Below are positions 17,457 through 24,785 of a stretch of DNA of 64,000 bases, piece after piece (position 1 is the first letter of the stretch; each line of letters begins with the position of its first letter). Source of the DNA: Marmoricola sp. (GTDB taxonomy: Bacteria > Actinomycetota > Actinomycetes > Propionibacteriales > Nocardioidaceae). The stretch covers positions 1-64,000 of the forward strand of contig JAOPXK010000044.1 in assembly GCA_025965195.1 (NCBI GenBank). The letters are read 5' to 3'. The translations under genes and the position numbers were made by a program. The notes under the pieces were generated by a model. It searched no databases, was not told the origin of the DNA, and worked only from the letters and a program-made list of their open reading frames with translations.

Positions 17457-19063
17457 GGTCCCTCCCCATCGATGGTGTGGTCTGCGACGGTACGACCGGC
17501 GACAACGAGCCGATGGATCTGGGGCAGTGGCACAGCCGGATCGAGAATTGGCAGGATCATGCCCGATGGGCCTTTCCTGCCTTCCCTGCCTTCCAGGCCG
17601 CCGGGACAGTCCCAGACGGCCAGATGCGCGGGAGCGCCCGGCGTGAGCGTGCCGGCCACGTCGTTGCGGGCAGCCCGCCAGCCGCCACTCGTGTGATGGT
17701 CGAACGCCAGGGCCGCCCCGATCCGCTGCTCCGGGTCACGATGGTGGACGGCAGCTCGCACCGCTTCCCACGGACGGACATCGGTGACAGGTGCATCGGA
17801 GCCGAACGCGATCCGAACCCCGGCATGTCCCATGCCGGCGACTGGGTTCATCCCCCGCCAGCGGCCACCGAGGCGCTCGGCGTACATCCGGTCGGGCCCG
17901 CCCCACAGGTGGTCGAACAGCGGCTGCATGCTTGCCGTCACATCGAGGTCGGCCATCATCGCGACGGCGTCCGGCGAGGGCATCTCGACATGCTCGAGTC
18001 GATGCCGGCCCTGCCTGATGGCAGGGGCGCCGAGCCGCTTCTCGGCTGTCCTGAAGCCCTCGGTGATCGCGTCGATGGCTGCATCGCCGATGCAGTGGAA
18101 TCCGGCCTGGAGCCCTGCTTCGGTGCAGAGGATGACGTGCTCGGCGATCTGGTCGGCCTCGAGGTAGGCGTGGCCGCAGTGTCCTGCCATGTCGTCGTAC
18201 GCCGTGCGCAGGGCAGCGGTCCGAGAGCCGATCGCACCGTCCGCATTCAGGTCGCCTGCGAGGCCCTGGACACCGAGCGCTGCCACCTTGTCGATCGCGC
18301 CGAGCTCGCCCCAGTAGAGCGTGGCGAGCAGACCGGTCTCGGCTGCGGCCTGTCGGACCAGATCGACTTCGTACTCGGGCCCGATGTGCGGCGCGGCATT
18401 CTCGTGGAAGGCAGCGACGCCGTTGGTGGCCATCTCGGCAACCGCTCGGCGCGCGGCCTCGAGACGCTGGTCCGGCCCCACCAGCGACGCGAGTGCGTTG
18501 CTCACCGCGTGCCTGGCGTCGCGCTCGATGCGACCCGAAGCGGAGTAGCCATCCATACTCAGCAGCCCCGGCACCGCTGCCGCCAGGTCGGAGGAGATCA
18601 CCGACGAGTGCCCGTCGCGTCGATCGAGGGAGATCCGCCTGCCGGGTGCTGCGCGTTCGAGCTCGTCGGCGGTCGGTGGTCGGCCCTCGGGCCAGGTGCT
18701 CTCGTCCCAGCCCGCGCCGATCAGCACGGTGTCTGGCCCATTTGCCACGGCGTACGACGCCACCGCGTCGAGCGCCTCGGCCAACGACCGCGTTCCCCGA
18801 AGATCGAGCTGGGTGAGCTGGAACCCGGACTGGACGGTGTGGACGTGCGCATCGACGAACGCCGGAGCAACCAGCGCACCCCGGAGGTCGACGACCTCCT
18901 CCGCCTGCGCATATGCCTCGGCCTGGTCCTCGTCTCCGACGAACACCACCAGGCCGTCCCGGATTGCTATCGCAGTGCCGGCCAGCGGCGAGTGCGTGTG
19001 GACGACCCCGTTGCGCAACAGCACGGTGGTCGACCCGGTGGTCGAGCTTGGCGAGACCGTCAT
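17453..19063 (-). CDS. amidohydrolase family 3 (YtcJ-like) embedded in the lysine operon
   Basis: 536 residues. Metal-dependent amidohydrolase features: 'APAFVDAHVHTVQSG' with the HxH pair, 'FHENAAPHIGPEYE', 'GFHCIGDAAID', 'HRLEHVEM', and 'IAFGSDAPVTD' with the late aspartate. Related proteins (YtcJ, AepA) hydrolyse N-acyl or cyclic amide bonds, with many unassigned substrates. It overlaps kdd upstream (ATGA) and kamD downstream (GTGA), so it is made together with the lysine-fermentation enzymes. It is not part of the known pathway. Its first 8-9 codons (MTVSPSSTT) lie in a variant of the dispersed repeat. Confidence 0.85.
   Translation of the reverse strand: MTVSPSSTTGSTTVLLRNGVVHTHSPLAGTAIAIRDGLVVFVGDEDQAEAYAQAEEVVDLRGALVAPAFVDAHVHTVQSGFQLTQLDLRGTRSLAEALDAVASYAVANGPDTVLIGAGWDESTWPEGRPPTADELERAAPGRRISLDRRDGHSSVISSDLAAAVPGLLSMDGYSASGRIERDARHAVSNALASLVGPDQRLEAARRAVAEMATNGVAAFHENAAPHIGPEYEVDLVRQAAAETGLLATLYWGELGAIDKVAALGVQGLAGDLNADGAIGSRTAALRTAYDDMAGHCGHAYLEADQIAEHVILCTEAGLQAGFHCIGDAAIDAITEGFRTAEKRLGAPAIRQGRHRLEHVEMPSPDAVAMMADLDVTASMQPLFDHLWGGPDRMYAERLGGRWRGMNPVAGMGHAGVRIAFGSDAPVTDVRPWEAVRAAVHHRDPEQRIGAALAFDHHTSGGWRAARNDVAGTLTPGAPAHLAVWDCPGGLEGREGRKGPSGMILPILDPAVPLPQIHRLVVAGRTVADHTIDGEGP
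19038..19060 (-). repeat. variant of the dispersed element inside a coding start
   Basis: GTGGTCGAGCTTGGCGAGAC on the + strand differs from the pup-proximal copy by one base over its first 21 positions. It is read on the minus strand as codons 2-8 or 9 of the amidohydrolase. Confidence 0.45.
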
Positions 19064-20142
19064 AGCCGCCTCTCGAACAACGAGCGCACCCCGGCGTCGG
19101 TCCGCAGCAGCCCCAGGGCGTACGCCGCATGGCCCGGCACATAGCCGTTGCCGACCAGCATGGTCACGTCCGCCGCGACACCTTCGGCGCCGAGCGCGGC
19201 AGCACTGAACGACGTCGCCATCGAGAAGAAGACCACCGTGCCGCCGGCGGCAGTGGAGAGGATTGCACCGCCCTCGCAACCGGGCACGTCGACGCAGACC
19301 ACCGTCACGTCGGCCGGACCGCCCGCAGACGTCACCGCCGAGCGAAGGGCCAGCGGATCGCGCGCGTCGGCAAGCACCACCTCGTCGGCCAGGCCGGCGT
19401 CGCGGAGCAGGACCGCCTCGGCCTCGAAAGGCACCACACCGATCGTGCGGGCAGCTCCGGCTTCGCGAGCAGCGGCAAGACTGAGCGATCCGGACTTGCC
19501 CGCTCCCCCGATCACACAGACGGTCGGCCCACTGGCCGAGCCGGTGGTGCTGGTCGACTTCACGTAGGAACGCACCACCCGCGCCGTCAGCGCCGGCGCC
19601 CCACACACGTCCAGGACCGACAGCGACAGTGCCGGCGGCAGGTCTGAAGGGAGCACGGCTGCAATGCTGCGACCGAACAGGATCGCGTAGCCGTCGGCCG
19701 GCACCTGCTCGGAGTGGCCGTCCCAGCGAGCCAGCCCGTCCTCGATCACCAGCGGGGTCAGGGTGAGGGACACGAGCGTGGCGACCCGGTCACCCACTGC
19801 CAGGCCGAGCTGCGAGTGCTCCCCGACCGCTTCGACGGTGCCGATCAACATGCCGCCGGAGCCGGTGACGGGGTTCTGCATCTTTCCGCGCGCTGCGATG
19901 ATCGCCAGCACCTCGTCACGGACGGCCGCACCGTCGCCGGAGTGCTTCTCCTCGAGCTGGCGGAAGGAAGCCGCGTCCAGGTTCAGCCGCTCGACCCGGA
20001 TCCGGACCTCGTCGGGCCACAGCTCCCGGCGGGTGTCGAGTCGGGTCGCCGCCTGCGGCAGCGAGCCGGGCGGCTCGAGGACCCGGTGCATGCCCACCGG
20101 ATCGGCAGCGGTGTGCTTGTCCATCTGCACAGCGTCGGTCAC
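19060..20142 (-). CDS. kdd: L-erythro-3,5-diaminohexanoate dehydrogenase
   Basis: 360 residues, GTG start with AAGGA six bases upstream. MDR-like fold without zinc-site cysteines; 'PVTGSGGMLIGTVEAVG' in the catalytic half and nucleotide loop 'VCVIGGAGKSGSLSLAAA' in the Rossmann half, as in Kdd of lysine fermenters. It oxidatively deaminates 3,5-diaminohexanoate to 3-keto-5-aminohexanoate with NAD. First gene of the minus-strand operon; its stop overlaps the amidohydrolase start. Confidence 0.9.
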   Translation of the reverse strand: MTDAVQMDKHTAADPVGMHRVLEPPGSLPQAATRLDTRRELWPDEVRIRVERLNLDAASFRQLEEKHSGDGAAVRDEVLAIIAARGKMQNPVTGSGGMLIGTVEAVGEHSQLGLAVGDRVATLVSLTLTPLVIEDGLARWDGHSEQVPADGYAILFGRSIAAVLPSDLPPALSLSVLDVCGAPALTARVVRSYVKSTSTTGSASGPTVCVIGGAGKSGSLSLAAAREAGAARTIGVVPFEAEAVLLRDAGLADEVVLADARDPLALRSAVTSAGGPADVTVVCVDVPGCEGGAILSTAAGGTVVFFSMATSFSAAALGAEGVAADVTMLVGNGYVPGHAAYALGLLRTDAGVRSLFERRL

Positions 20143-20307
20143 GGCAATCCTTCGGTCAAATACGAATCCAAACGGAGATCTTGCGGTTTCGAACTGGACT
20201 AACCGAACAAGATGCTCCTACTGTTGCAGGTGAGCCCCGCGTCACACAACCGACGCGCAGGGCCGGACGCGATGCCGCGCACGCACCACGCGGCCAGAGA
20301 GGCAGCG
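20143..20307. promoter_or_regulatory. divergent control region of kdd operon and kamA
   Basis: 165 bases, AT-richer than surrounding DNA between about 20150 and 20225. A short inverted repeat CGGTT (20184-20188) and AACCG (20201-20205) might be an operator. No promoter can be picked with confidence. The Lrp/AsnC gene 2.5 kb away is the nearest candidate regulator. Confidence 0.4.
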
Positions 20308-21747
20308 ATGAGCATCGAGACCGCGATCGGCCTGGAAACCGGCCAGCCCTATCCCTATCAGCAGGCCGCGCTGGTCGAGCCGGACTGGGCCCGCTTCCCG
20401 GGCTGGAAGGACGTCACCAGCGCCGAGTGGGAGTCCGCCCAGTGGCAGCGGGCACACTGCGTCAAGAGCGTGAAGCAGCTGCGTGAGCTGTTCGGTGGCC
20501 TGATCGACGAGTCGTTCTATGCCGACCTCGAGCGCGACCAGGCCGAGCGGGCCACGATGTCGATGCTGGTGCCGCCGCAGATGATGAACACGATGGTTCC
20601 GCACGCCGTGCCGACGACCGATGCACTGCTGGCCGACCCGGTCCGGCACTACATGCTGCCGGTCTTCTCCGACCGGCGTACGGACTGGTCGTCGCACCCC
20701 CATGCGACTCGCGACTCCCTGCACGAGCACGACATGTGGGCCGCCGAGGGGCTCACCCACCGCTACCCCACGAAGGTGCTCGCCGAGCTGTTGCCCACCT
20801 GCCCGCAGTACTGCGGGCACTGCACCCGGATGGACCTGGTCGGCAACTCCACACCTCAGATCGAGAAGCTGAAGTTCGTCGCGAAGCCGACCGACCGGCT
20901 CGACGCGATGCTCGACTACCTCCGGCGCACCCCGCAGGTCCGAGACGTCGTGGTCTCGGGCGGCGACGTGGCCAACATGCCGATCGCGCGCCTCGAGGAC
21001 TTCCTCACCAGGCTGCTCGAGATCGAGAACATCCGCGACATCCGGCTCGCCACCAAGGCGCTGATGGGCCTCCCCCAGCACTGGCTGCAGGACGAGGTCC
21101 GCGACGGCATAGCGAGAGTTGCCGCGATCGCGCGCTCACGAGGCGTCAGCCTGGCCATTCACACCCACGTGAACCACGCCAACTCCGTCACTCCCCTCGT
21201 CGCCGATGCGACACGGGCGATGTTCGAGGCCGGTGTCCGCGACGTCCGCAACCAGGGCGTACTGCTCAACGGCGTCAACGCCGATCCGAACGCGCTGCTC
21301 GACCTGTGCTTCCGGCTGCTCGACGGCGCCGGGATCATGCCGTACTACTTCTACATGTGCGACATGATCCCGTTCTCGGAGCACTGGCGGATCTCCGTCG
21401 CCGACGCACAGCGGCTCCAGCACCACATCATGGGTTACCTCCCCGGCTTCGCGACGCCGCGGATCGTGTGTGACGTGCCGTTCGTCGGCAAGCGCTGGGT
21501 GCACCAGGTCTCGTCGTACGACGTGGAGCGGGGCATCTCCTACTGGACCAAGAACTACCGCACCTCCATCGAGTCCACCGATGCCGAGGCACTGACCCGG
21601 ACCTACGAGTACTACGACCCGATCCACACGCTCCCGGAGACCGGACAGGCCTGGTGGCGCGAGCACGGTGGCCTCGACGAGGTGCACCTCAAGGCCGCCG
21701 AGATGGCCGAGGCCTCGCGACGCACGGCGATGCTGCAGGCTCACTGA
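20308..21747 (+). CDS. kamA: lysine 2,3-aminomutase (KamA family radical SAM)
   Basis: 479 residues from MSIETAIG with GAGAGG upstream. Radical-SAM cluster CPQYCGHC: C165, C169, C172. C-terminal PLP-lysine region reads 'DVPFVGKRWV' with K395, whereas classical KamA has a glycine-rich PGGGGK loop, so this is a divergent member. Classical enzymes are about 416 residues; this one has a longer C-terminus. It converts L-lysine to L-beta-lysine using a 4Fe-4S cluster, SAM and PLP. Substrate assignment rests largely on the adjacent kamDE, kdd and kal. Radical-SAM chemistry is oxygen-sensitive, so expression may be limited to low oxygen. Confidence 0.85.
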   Translation: MSIETAIGLETGQPYPYQQAALVEPDWARFPGWKDVTSAEWESAQWQRAHCVKSVKQLRELFGGLIDESFYADLERDQAERATMSMLVPPQMMNTMVPHAVPTTDALLADPVRHYMLPVFSDRRTDWSSHPHATRDSLHEHDMWAAEGLTHRYPTKVLAELLPTCPQYCGHCTRMDLVGNSTPQIEKLKFVAKPTDRLDAMLDYLRRTPQVRDVVVSGGDVANMPIARLEDFLTRLLEIENIRDIRLATKALMGLPQHWLQDEVRDGIARVAAIARSRGVSLAIHTHVNHANSVTPLVADATRAMFEAGVRDVRNQGVLLNGVNADPNALLDLCFRLLDGAGIMPYYFYMCDMIPFSEHWRISVADAQRLQHHIMGYLPGFATPRIVCDVPFVGKRWVHQVSSYDVERGISYWTKNYRTSIESTDAEALTRTYEYYDPIHTLPETGQAWWREHGGLDEVHLKAAEMAEASRRTAMLQAH

Positions 21748-21776
21748 GCCGTTGCGGCCCGCGCAACACTGGAGTC

Positions 21777-22652
21777 GTGAGATCTGACGTGCCTCGACGA
21801 ACGCTGATGCTGCTCGGTGTCGGTGTCCTCGCAGTGGGCTGCACCCCCGCGGCCCAGAGCGAGGGCGGCAACGGTTCGTCGATGCCCAACCCATCAGACA
21901 GCCCAACAGCCGCCCCGACCGAGCCGCAGCTGCCCGCAGTGGCTGCCTGGCATCCGAGCTCGAACGACATCAGTCCTGCCGCGAAGGTGAGTGCGGTACG
22001 CCGGATCGAGCGGGCGGGAAACACCGCGCACTCCGCGCTGGAAGTGCTCGACGCGCAGTACGGCGGCATCCTCAGCAGCACCGCCAGCGTGCTCGTCGTG
22101 ACGCGGACCTGGACCCGGTCCAGCGCGGGCGAGCTCAATGAGGGCGGCCGGACCTTCGACGTGCGACTCAGCCTGCGCGGCAGCAGCTGGCGCGTCACCG
22201 CGATCCACCCCTCGCGCCCGGGTCCCCGCGAAGGACAGCTCACCAGCGCGGCTCGAAAGGTCCTCGGCAGTGACCGGATCGTGCTGCCACCTGCAGCACG
22301 TCGCGATGTCCGCTCCGGCCAGGTCCATGACTCGGCCCTCGTCGCGATGCTCACCGTTGCCAGGGCCTTCCGGATCGAGATCAGCGTGATCCGGTCGGGT
22401 CACCCGATCCACGTCTTCGGGACCGACCGCCTCAGCGACCACCCCCAGGGGCGCGCCTTCGACACCTGGCGGATCAACGGCCACGCCGTCGTCGACCCTC
22501 GCACGTCACGCCAGCTCGTCACCGGCTACATGCACGCCGTGGCCGACGCCGGCTCCTACAACGTCGGTGGGCCGTACCTTCTCGGGTCGGCGCCGCAGTG
22601 GTTCAGCAACGACACCCACCACGACCACGTGCATGCCGGCTTCGTCAGCTGA
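21777..22652 (+). CDS. lipoprotein with LAS-type (M15-like) peptidase domain
   Basis: 291 residues, GTG start. Signal peptide 'RRTLMLLGVGVLAVGC' with lipobox LAVGC, C22 being the lipidated residue. Serine/proline-rich linker to about residue 60, then a domain ending in 'SDHPQGRAFD' and 'HDHVH', the zinc-ligand pattern (SxHxxGxAxD plus HxH) of LAS metallopeptidases. This suggests an extracytoplasmic, membrane-anchored peptidoglycan-related peptidase. The middle portion is not recognised. It converges with the AsnC-type gene five bases away. Confidence 0.7.
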   Translation: MRSDVPRRTLMLLGVGVLAVGCTPAAQSEGGNGSSMPNPSDSPTAAPTEPQLPAVAAWHPSSNDISPAAKVSAVRRIERAGNTAHSALEVLDAQYGGILSSTASVLVVTRTWTRSSAGELNEGGRTFDVRLSLRGSSWRVTAIHPSRPGPREGQLTSAARKVLGSDRIVLPPAARRDVRSGQVHDSALVAMLTVARAFRIEISVIRSGHPIHVFGTDRLSDHPQGRAFDTWRINGHAVVDPRTSRQLVTGYMHAVADAGSYNVGGPYLLGSAPQWFSNDTHHDHVHAGFVS

Positions 22653-22657
22653 CCGGG

Positions 22658-23095
22658 CTAGTCGATCGGGCGGTTCTCATAGGACGTGGACAGCACGATC
22701 GTGGTCCTGGTGGCGGCCTTCGCAACCGTACGGATCTGGGCCAGCAACGCCTCGAGGTCAGCTGGGGTCGCGACCCGGATCTTGAGGATGTAGGACTCCT
22801 CGCCCGCCACGGACCAGCATGACTCGATCTCCTTGATGCTGCTGAGCCGCTCGGGGTAGTCATCGGGCTCGGAAGCGTCGAACGGCGTGATCGAGATGAA
22901 CGCCGTCAGCGGCCGACCAGTCTGGGCGTAGTCGATCGAGGCGCCGTAGCCGGCGATCAGACCCCGCTGCTCGAGACGCTTGACTCGCTGATGGACAGCC
23001 GAGGTCGACAGGCCGGTGGCCTTGCCGAGATCGGTGTAGGACATCCGGCCGTCATCGGCGAGCAGCCGCAGGATTTGCCGATCGATCTTCTCCAC
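22658..23095 (-). CDS. Lrp/AsnC family transcriptional regulator
   Basis: 145 residues from the GTG at 23095, beginning VEKIDRQILRLLADDGR. HTH: 'MSYTDLGKATGLSTSAVHQR', then 'VKRLEQRGLIAGYGA' and a C-terminal RAM ligand-binding domain, the normal Lrp/AsnC size and layout. Family members sense amino acids. Its position near the lysine-degradation genes makes lysine or beta-lysine a plausible effector (inference). Divergent from the exonuclease gene with 53 bases between. Confidence 0.9.
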   Translation of the reverse strand: MEKIDRQILRLLADDGRMSYTDLGKATGLSTSAVHQRVKRLEQRGLIAGYGASIDYAQTGRPLTAFISITPFDASEPDDYPERLSSIKEIESCWSVAGEESYILKIRVATPADLEALLAQIRTVAKAATRTTIVLSTSYENRPID

Positions 23096-23148
23096 ATCGA
23101 AGACCCTAGTGCCAACTGTGCCCGGAGTCGCGCGTGTTTGCGGCCAGC

Positions 23149-24114
23149 ATGGAAGACTCGCGAATCGTGACCACAACGCCAACCAGCTCGCCTGCCAGGT
23201 TGATGCTGCTCGACACCGCCTCGATGTATTTCCGGGCGTTCTTCGGGGTCCCCGACACGATGAAGGCACCGGACGGCACGCCGGTCAACGCGGTCCGCGG
23301 TCTGCTCGACTTCATCAGCCGGCTCGTGGACGACTACCAGCCGACCCATCTGGTGTGCTGCTGGGACAACGACTGGCGCCCGCAGTGGCGCGTCGACCTG
23401 ATCCCGTCGTACAAGCAGCATCGGGTCGTCGCCGTCCGGGCCGACCAGCCCGACATCGAAGAGGTACCGGACCCCCTCGAGACCCAGATCCCGATCATCC
23501 AGGCCGCACTGAAGGCATTCGGAATCGCGGTGATCGGAGCGGACGGTTATGAGGCCGACGACGTGATCGGCACCCTCGCGACCGACGCGGGCATGCCTGT
23601 CGACATCGTCACCGGCGACCGTGACCTCTTCCAGCTCGTCGACGACGAGGCCGGCGTCCGGGTGCTCTACATCGCCCGCGGCGTCGGGAAGCACGAGCGG
23701 GTGACGAACGCTGTCGTCCGCGAGAAGTACGACGTGGACGCCAACCAGTACGCCGCGTTCGCCACCATGCGCGGCGACGCCTCCGACGGGCTTCCCGGCG
23801 TGGCGGGCGTCGGCGACAAGACCGCGGCGCTGCTGCTCAACCGGTTCGGCGACCTGGACAGCATCATCGCGGCGGCCCTCGACCCGACGGGCGACATGGG
23901 CCCGGGGCCGCGCGGCAGGATCAAAGCCGCCGTCGACTACCTGGAGGTGGCGCCCACGGTGGTGGCTGTCGCGCGCACCATCGACCTCGGCTCCCCCGAC
24001 CTGACTCTTCCGACCACACCGAGGGACCCCGACATGCTGCAGGCAATCAGCGACCAGTGGGCACTCAACAGCTCGGTTGACCGGCTGGTCGACGTACTCG
24101 GGAGGCGCGGATGA
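23149..24114 (+). CDS. 5'-3' exonuclease (PolA N-terminal-like, FEN family)
   Basis: 321 residues from ATG 23149; GTGs at 23134 and 23167 are alternatives and no clear ribosome binding site separates them. PIN/FEN features: 'LLDTASMYFRAFFG', 'GADGYEADDVIG', 'IVTGDRDLFQLV' for metal binding, and helix-3-turn-helix 'DGLPGVAGVGDKTAA'. It is a stand-alone version of the DNA polymerase I flap/5' exonuclease domain. Its stop overlaps the next methyltransferase gene (ATGA). Confidence 0.92.
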   Translation: MEDSRIVTTTPTSSPARLMLLDTASMYFRAFFGVPDTMKAPDGTPVNAVRGLLDFISRLVDDYQPTHLVCCWDNDWRPQWRVDLIPSYKQHRVVAVRADQPDIEEVPDPLETQIPIIQAALKAFGIAVIGADGYEADDVIGTLATDAGMPVDIVTGDRDLFQLVDDEAGVRVLYIARGVGKHERVTNAVVREKYDVDANQYAAFATMRGDASDGLPGVAGVGDKTAALLLNRFGDLDSIIAAALDPTGDMGPGPRGRIKAAVDYLEVAPTVVAVARTIDLGSPDLTLPTTPRDPDMLQAISDQWALNSSVDRLVDVLGRRG

Positions 24115-24785
24115 CTCCAGAACGCGACCACGATCACGGTCACGACAACCACCCCGAGCCGAAGTTCGACGCCGCTTCGTGGGATGAGCGTTACCGCGAG
24201 AAGCCACTGCTGTGGAGCGGTCGACCCAACGCCGTCCTCACCCAGGAGGTCACCGAACTGGCGCCGGGACGCGCCCTCGACGTCGGCTGCGGAGAAGGGG
24301 CCGACTCGATCTGGCTCGCGCAACGGGGGTGGCAGGTCGTCGGCGTCGACGTCTCGCAGGTAGCTCTCGAACGAGCTGCCGACCATGCGGCGAAGGCCGG
24401 GACCGCGGCGCTGATCACCTGGCAGCAGCGGGACCTGCTCGCCTGGGAGCCGCCCTCGTCCACGTTCGACCTGGTCTCGGCCCAGTTCTTCCATCTGATG
24501 AGCATCAACCGGTCCCGCGTGTACGGCGGACTGGCCGACGCCGTCGCTCCGGGAGGCACCCTGCTCGTCGTCGCGCACCACCCATCGGACCTCGACACGA
24601 CGATGGCGCGTCCCCGGTTCCACGACATGTTCTTCACCGCCGATGAGCTGGCCGGCGAGCTCGAGCCCGAGGAGTGGGAGATCCTGACGAGCGAGGCGCG
24701 CCCGCGCACCGCCACCGATCCCGAGGGCCGGGAGATCACGATCAGCGACACCGTGCTGAAAGCTCGCCGGATCTGGCTGGGCTAG
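24111..24785 (+). CDS. class I SAM-dependent methyltransferase (TehB-like)
   Basis: 224 residues. Histidine-rich N-terminus (HDHGHDNH), then 'WDERYREKPLLWSGRPN' and SAM motif 'LDVGCGEGADSIWLAQRGW', as in TehB/thiopurine-type small-molecule methyltransferases. The histidine-rich start might bind metal. Translationally coupled to the exonuclease gene. Its stop shares the tetranucleotide CTAG with the convergent helicase gene. Substrate unknown. Confidence 0.85.
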   Translation: MTPERDHDHGHDNHPEPKFDAASWDERYREKPLLWSGRPNAVLTQEVTELAPGRALDVGCGEGADSIWLAQRGWQVVGVDVSQVALERAADHAAKAGTAALITWQQRDLLAWEPPSSTFDLVSAQFFHLMSINRSRVYGGLADAVAPGGTLLVVAHHPSDLDTTMARPRFHDMFFTADELAGELEPEEWEILTSEARPRTATDPEGREITISDTVLKARRIWLG

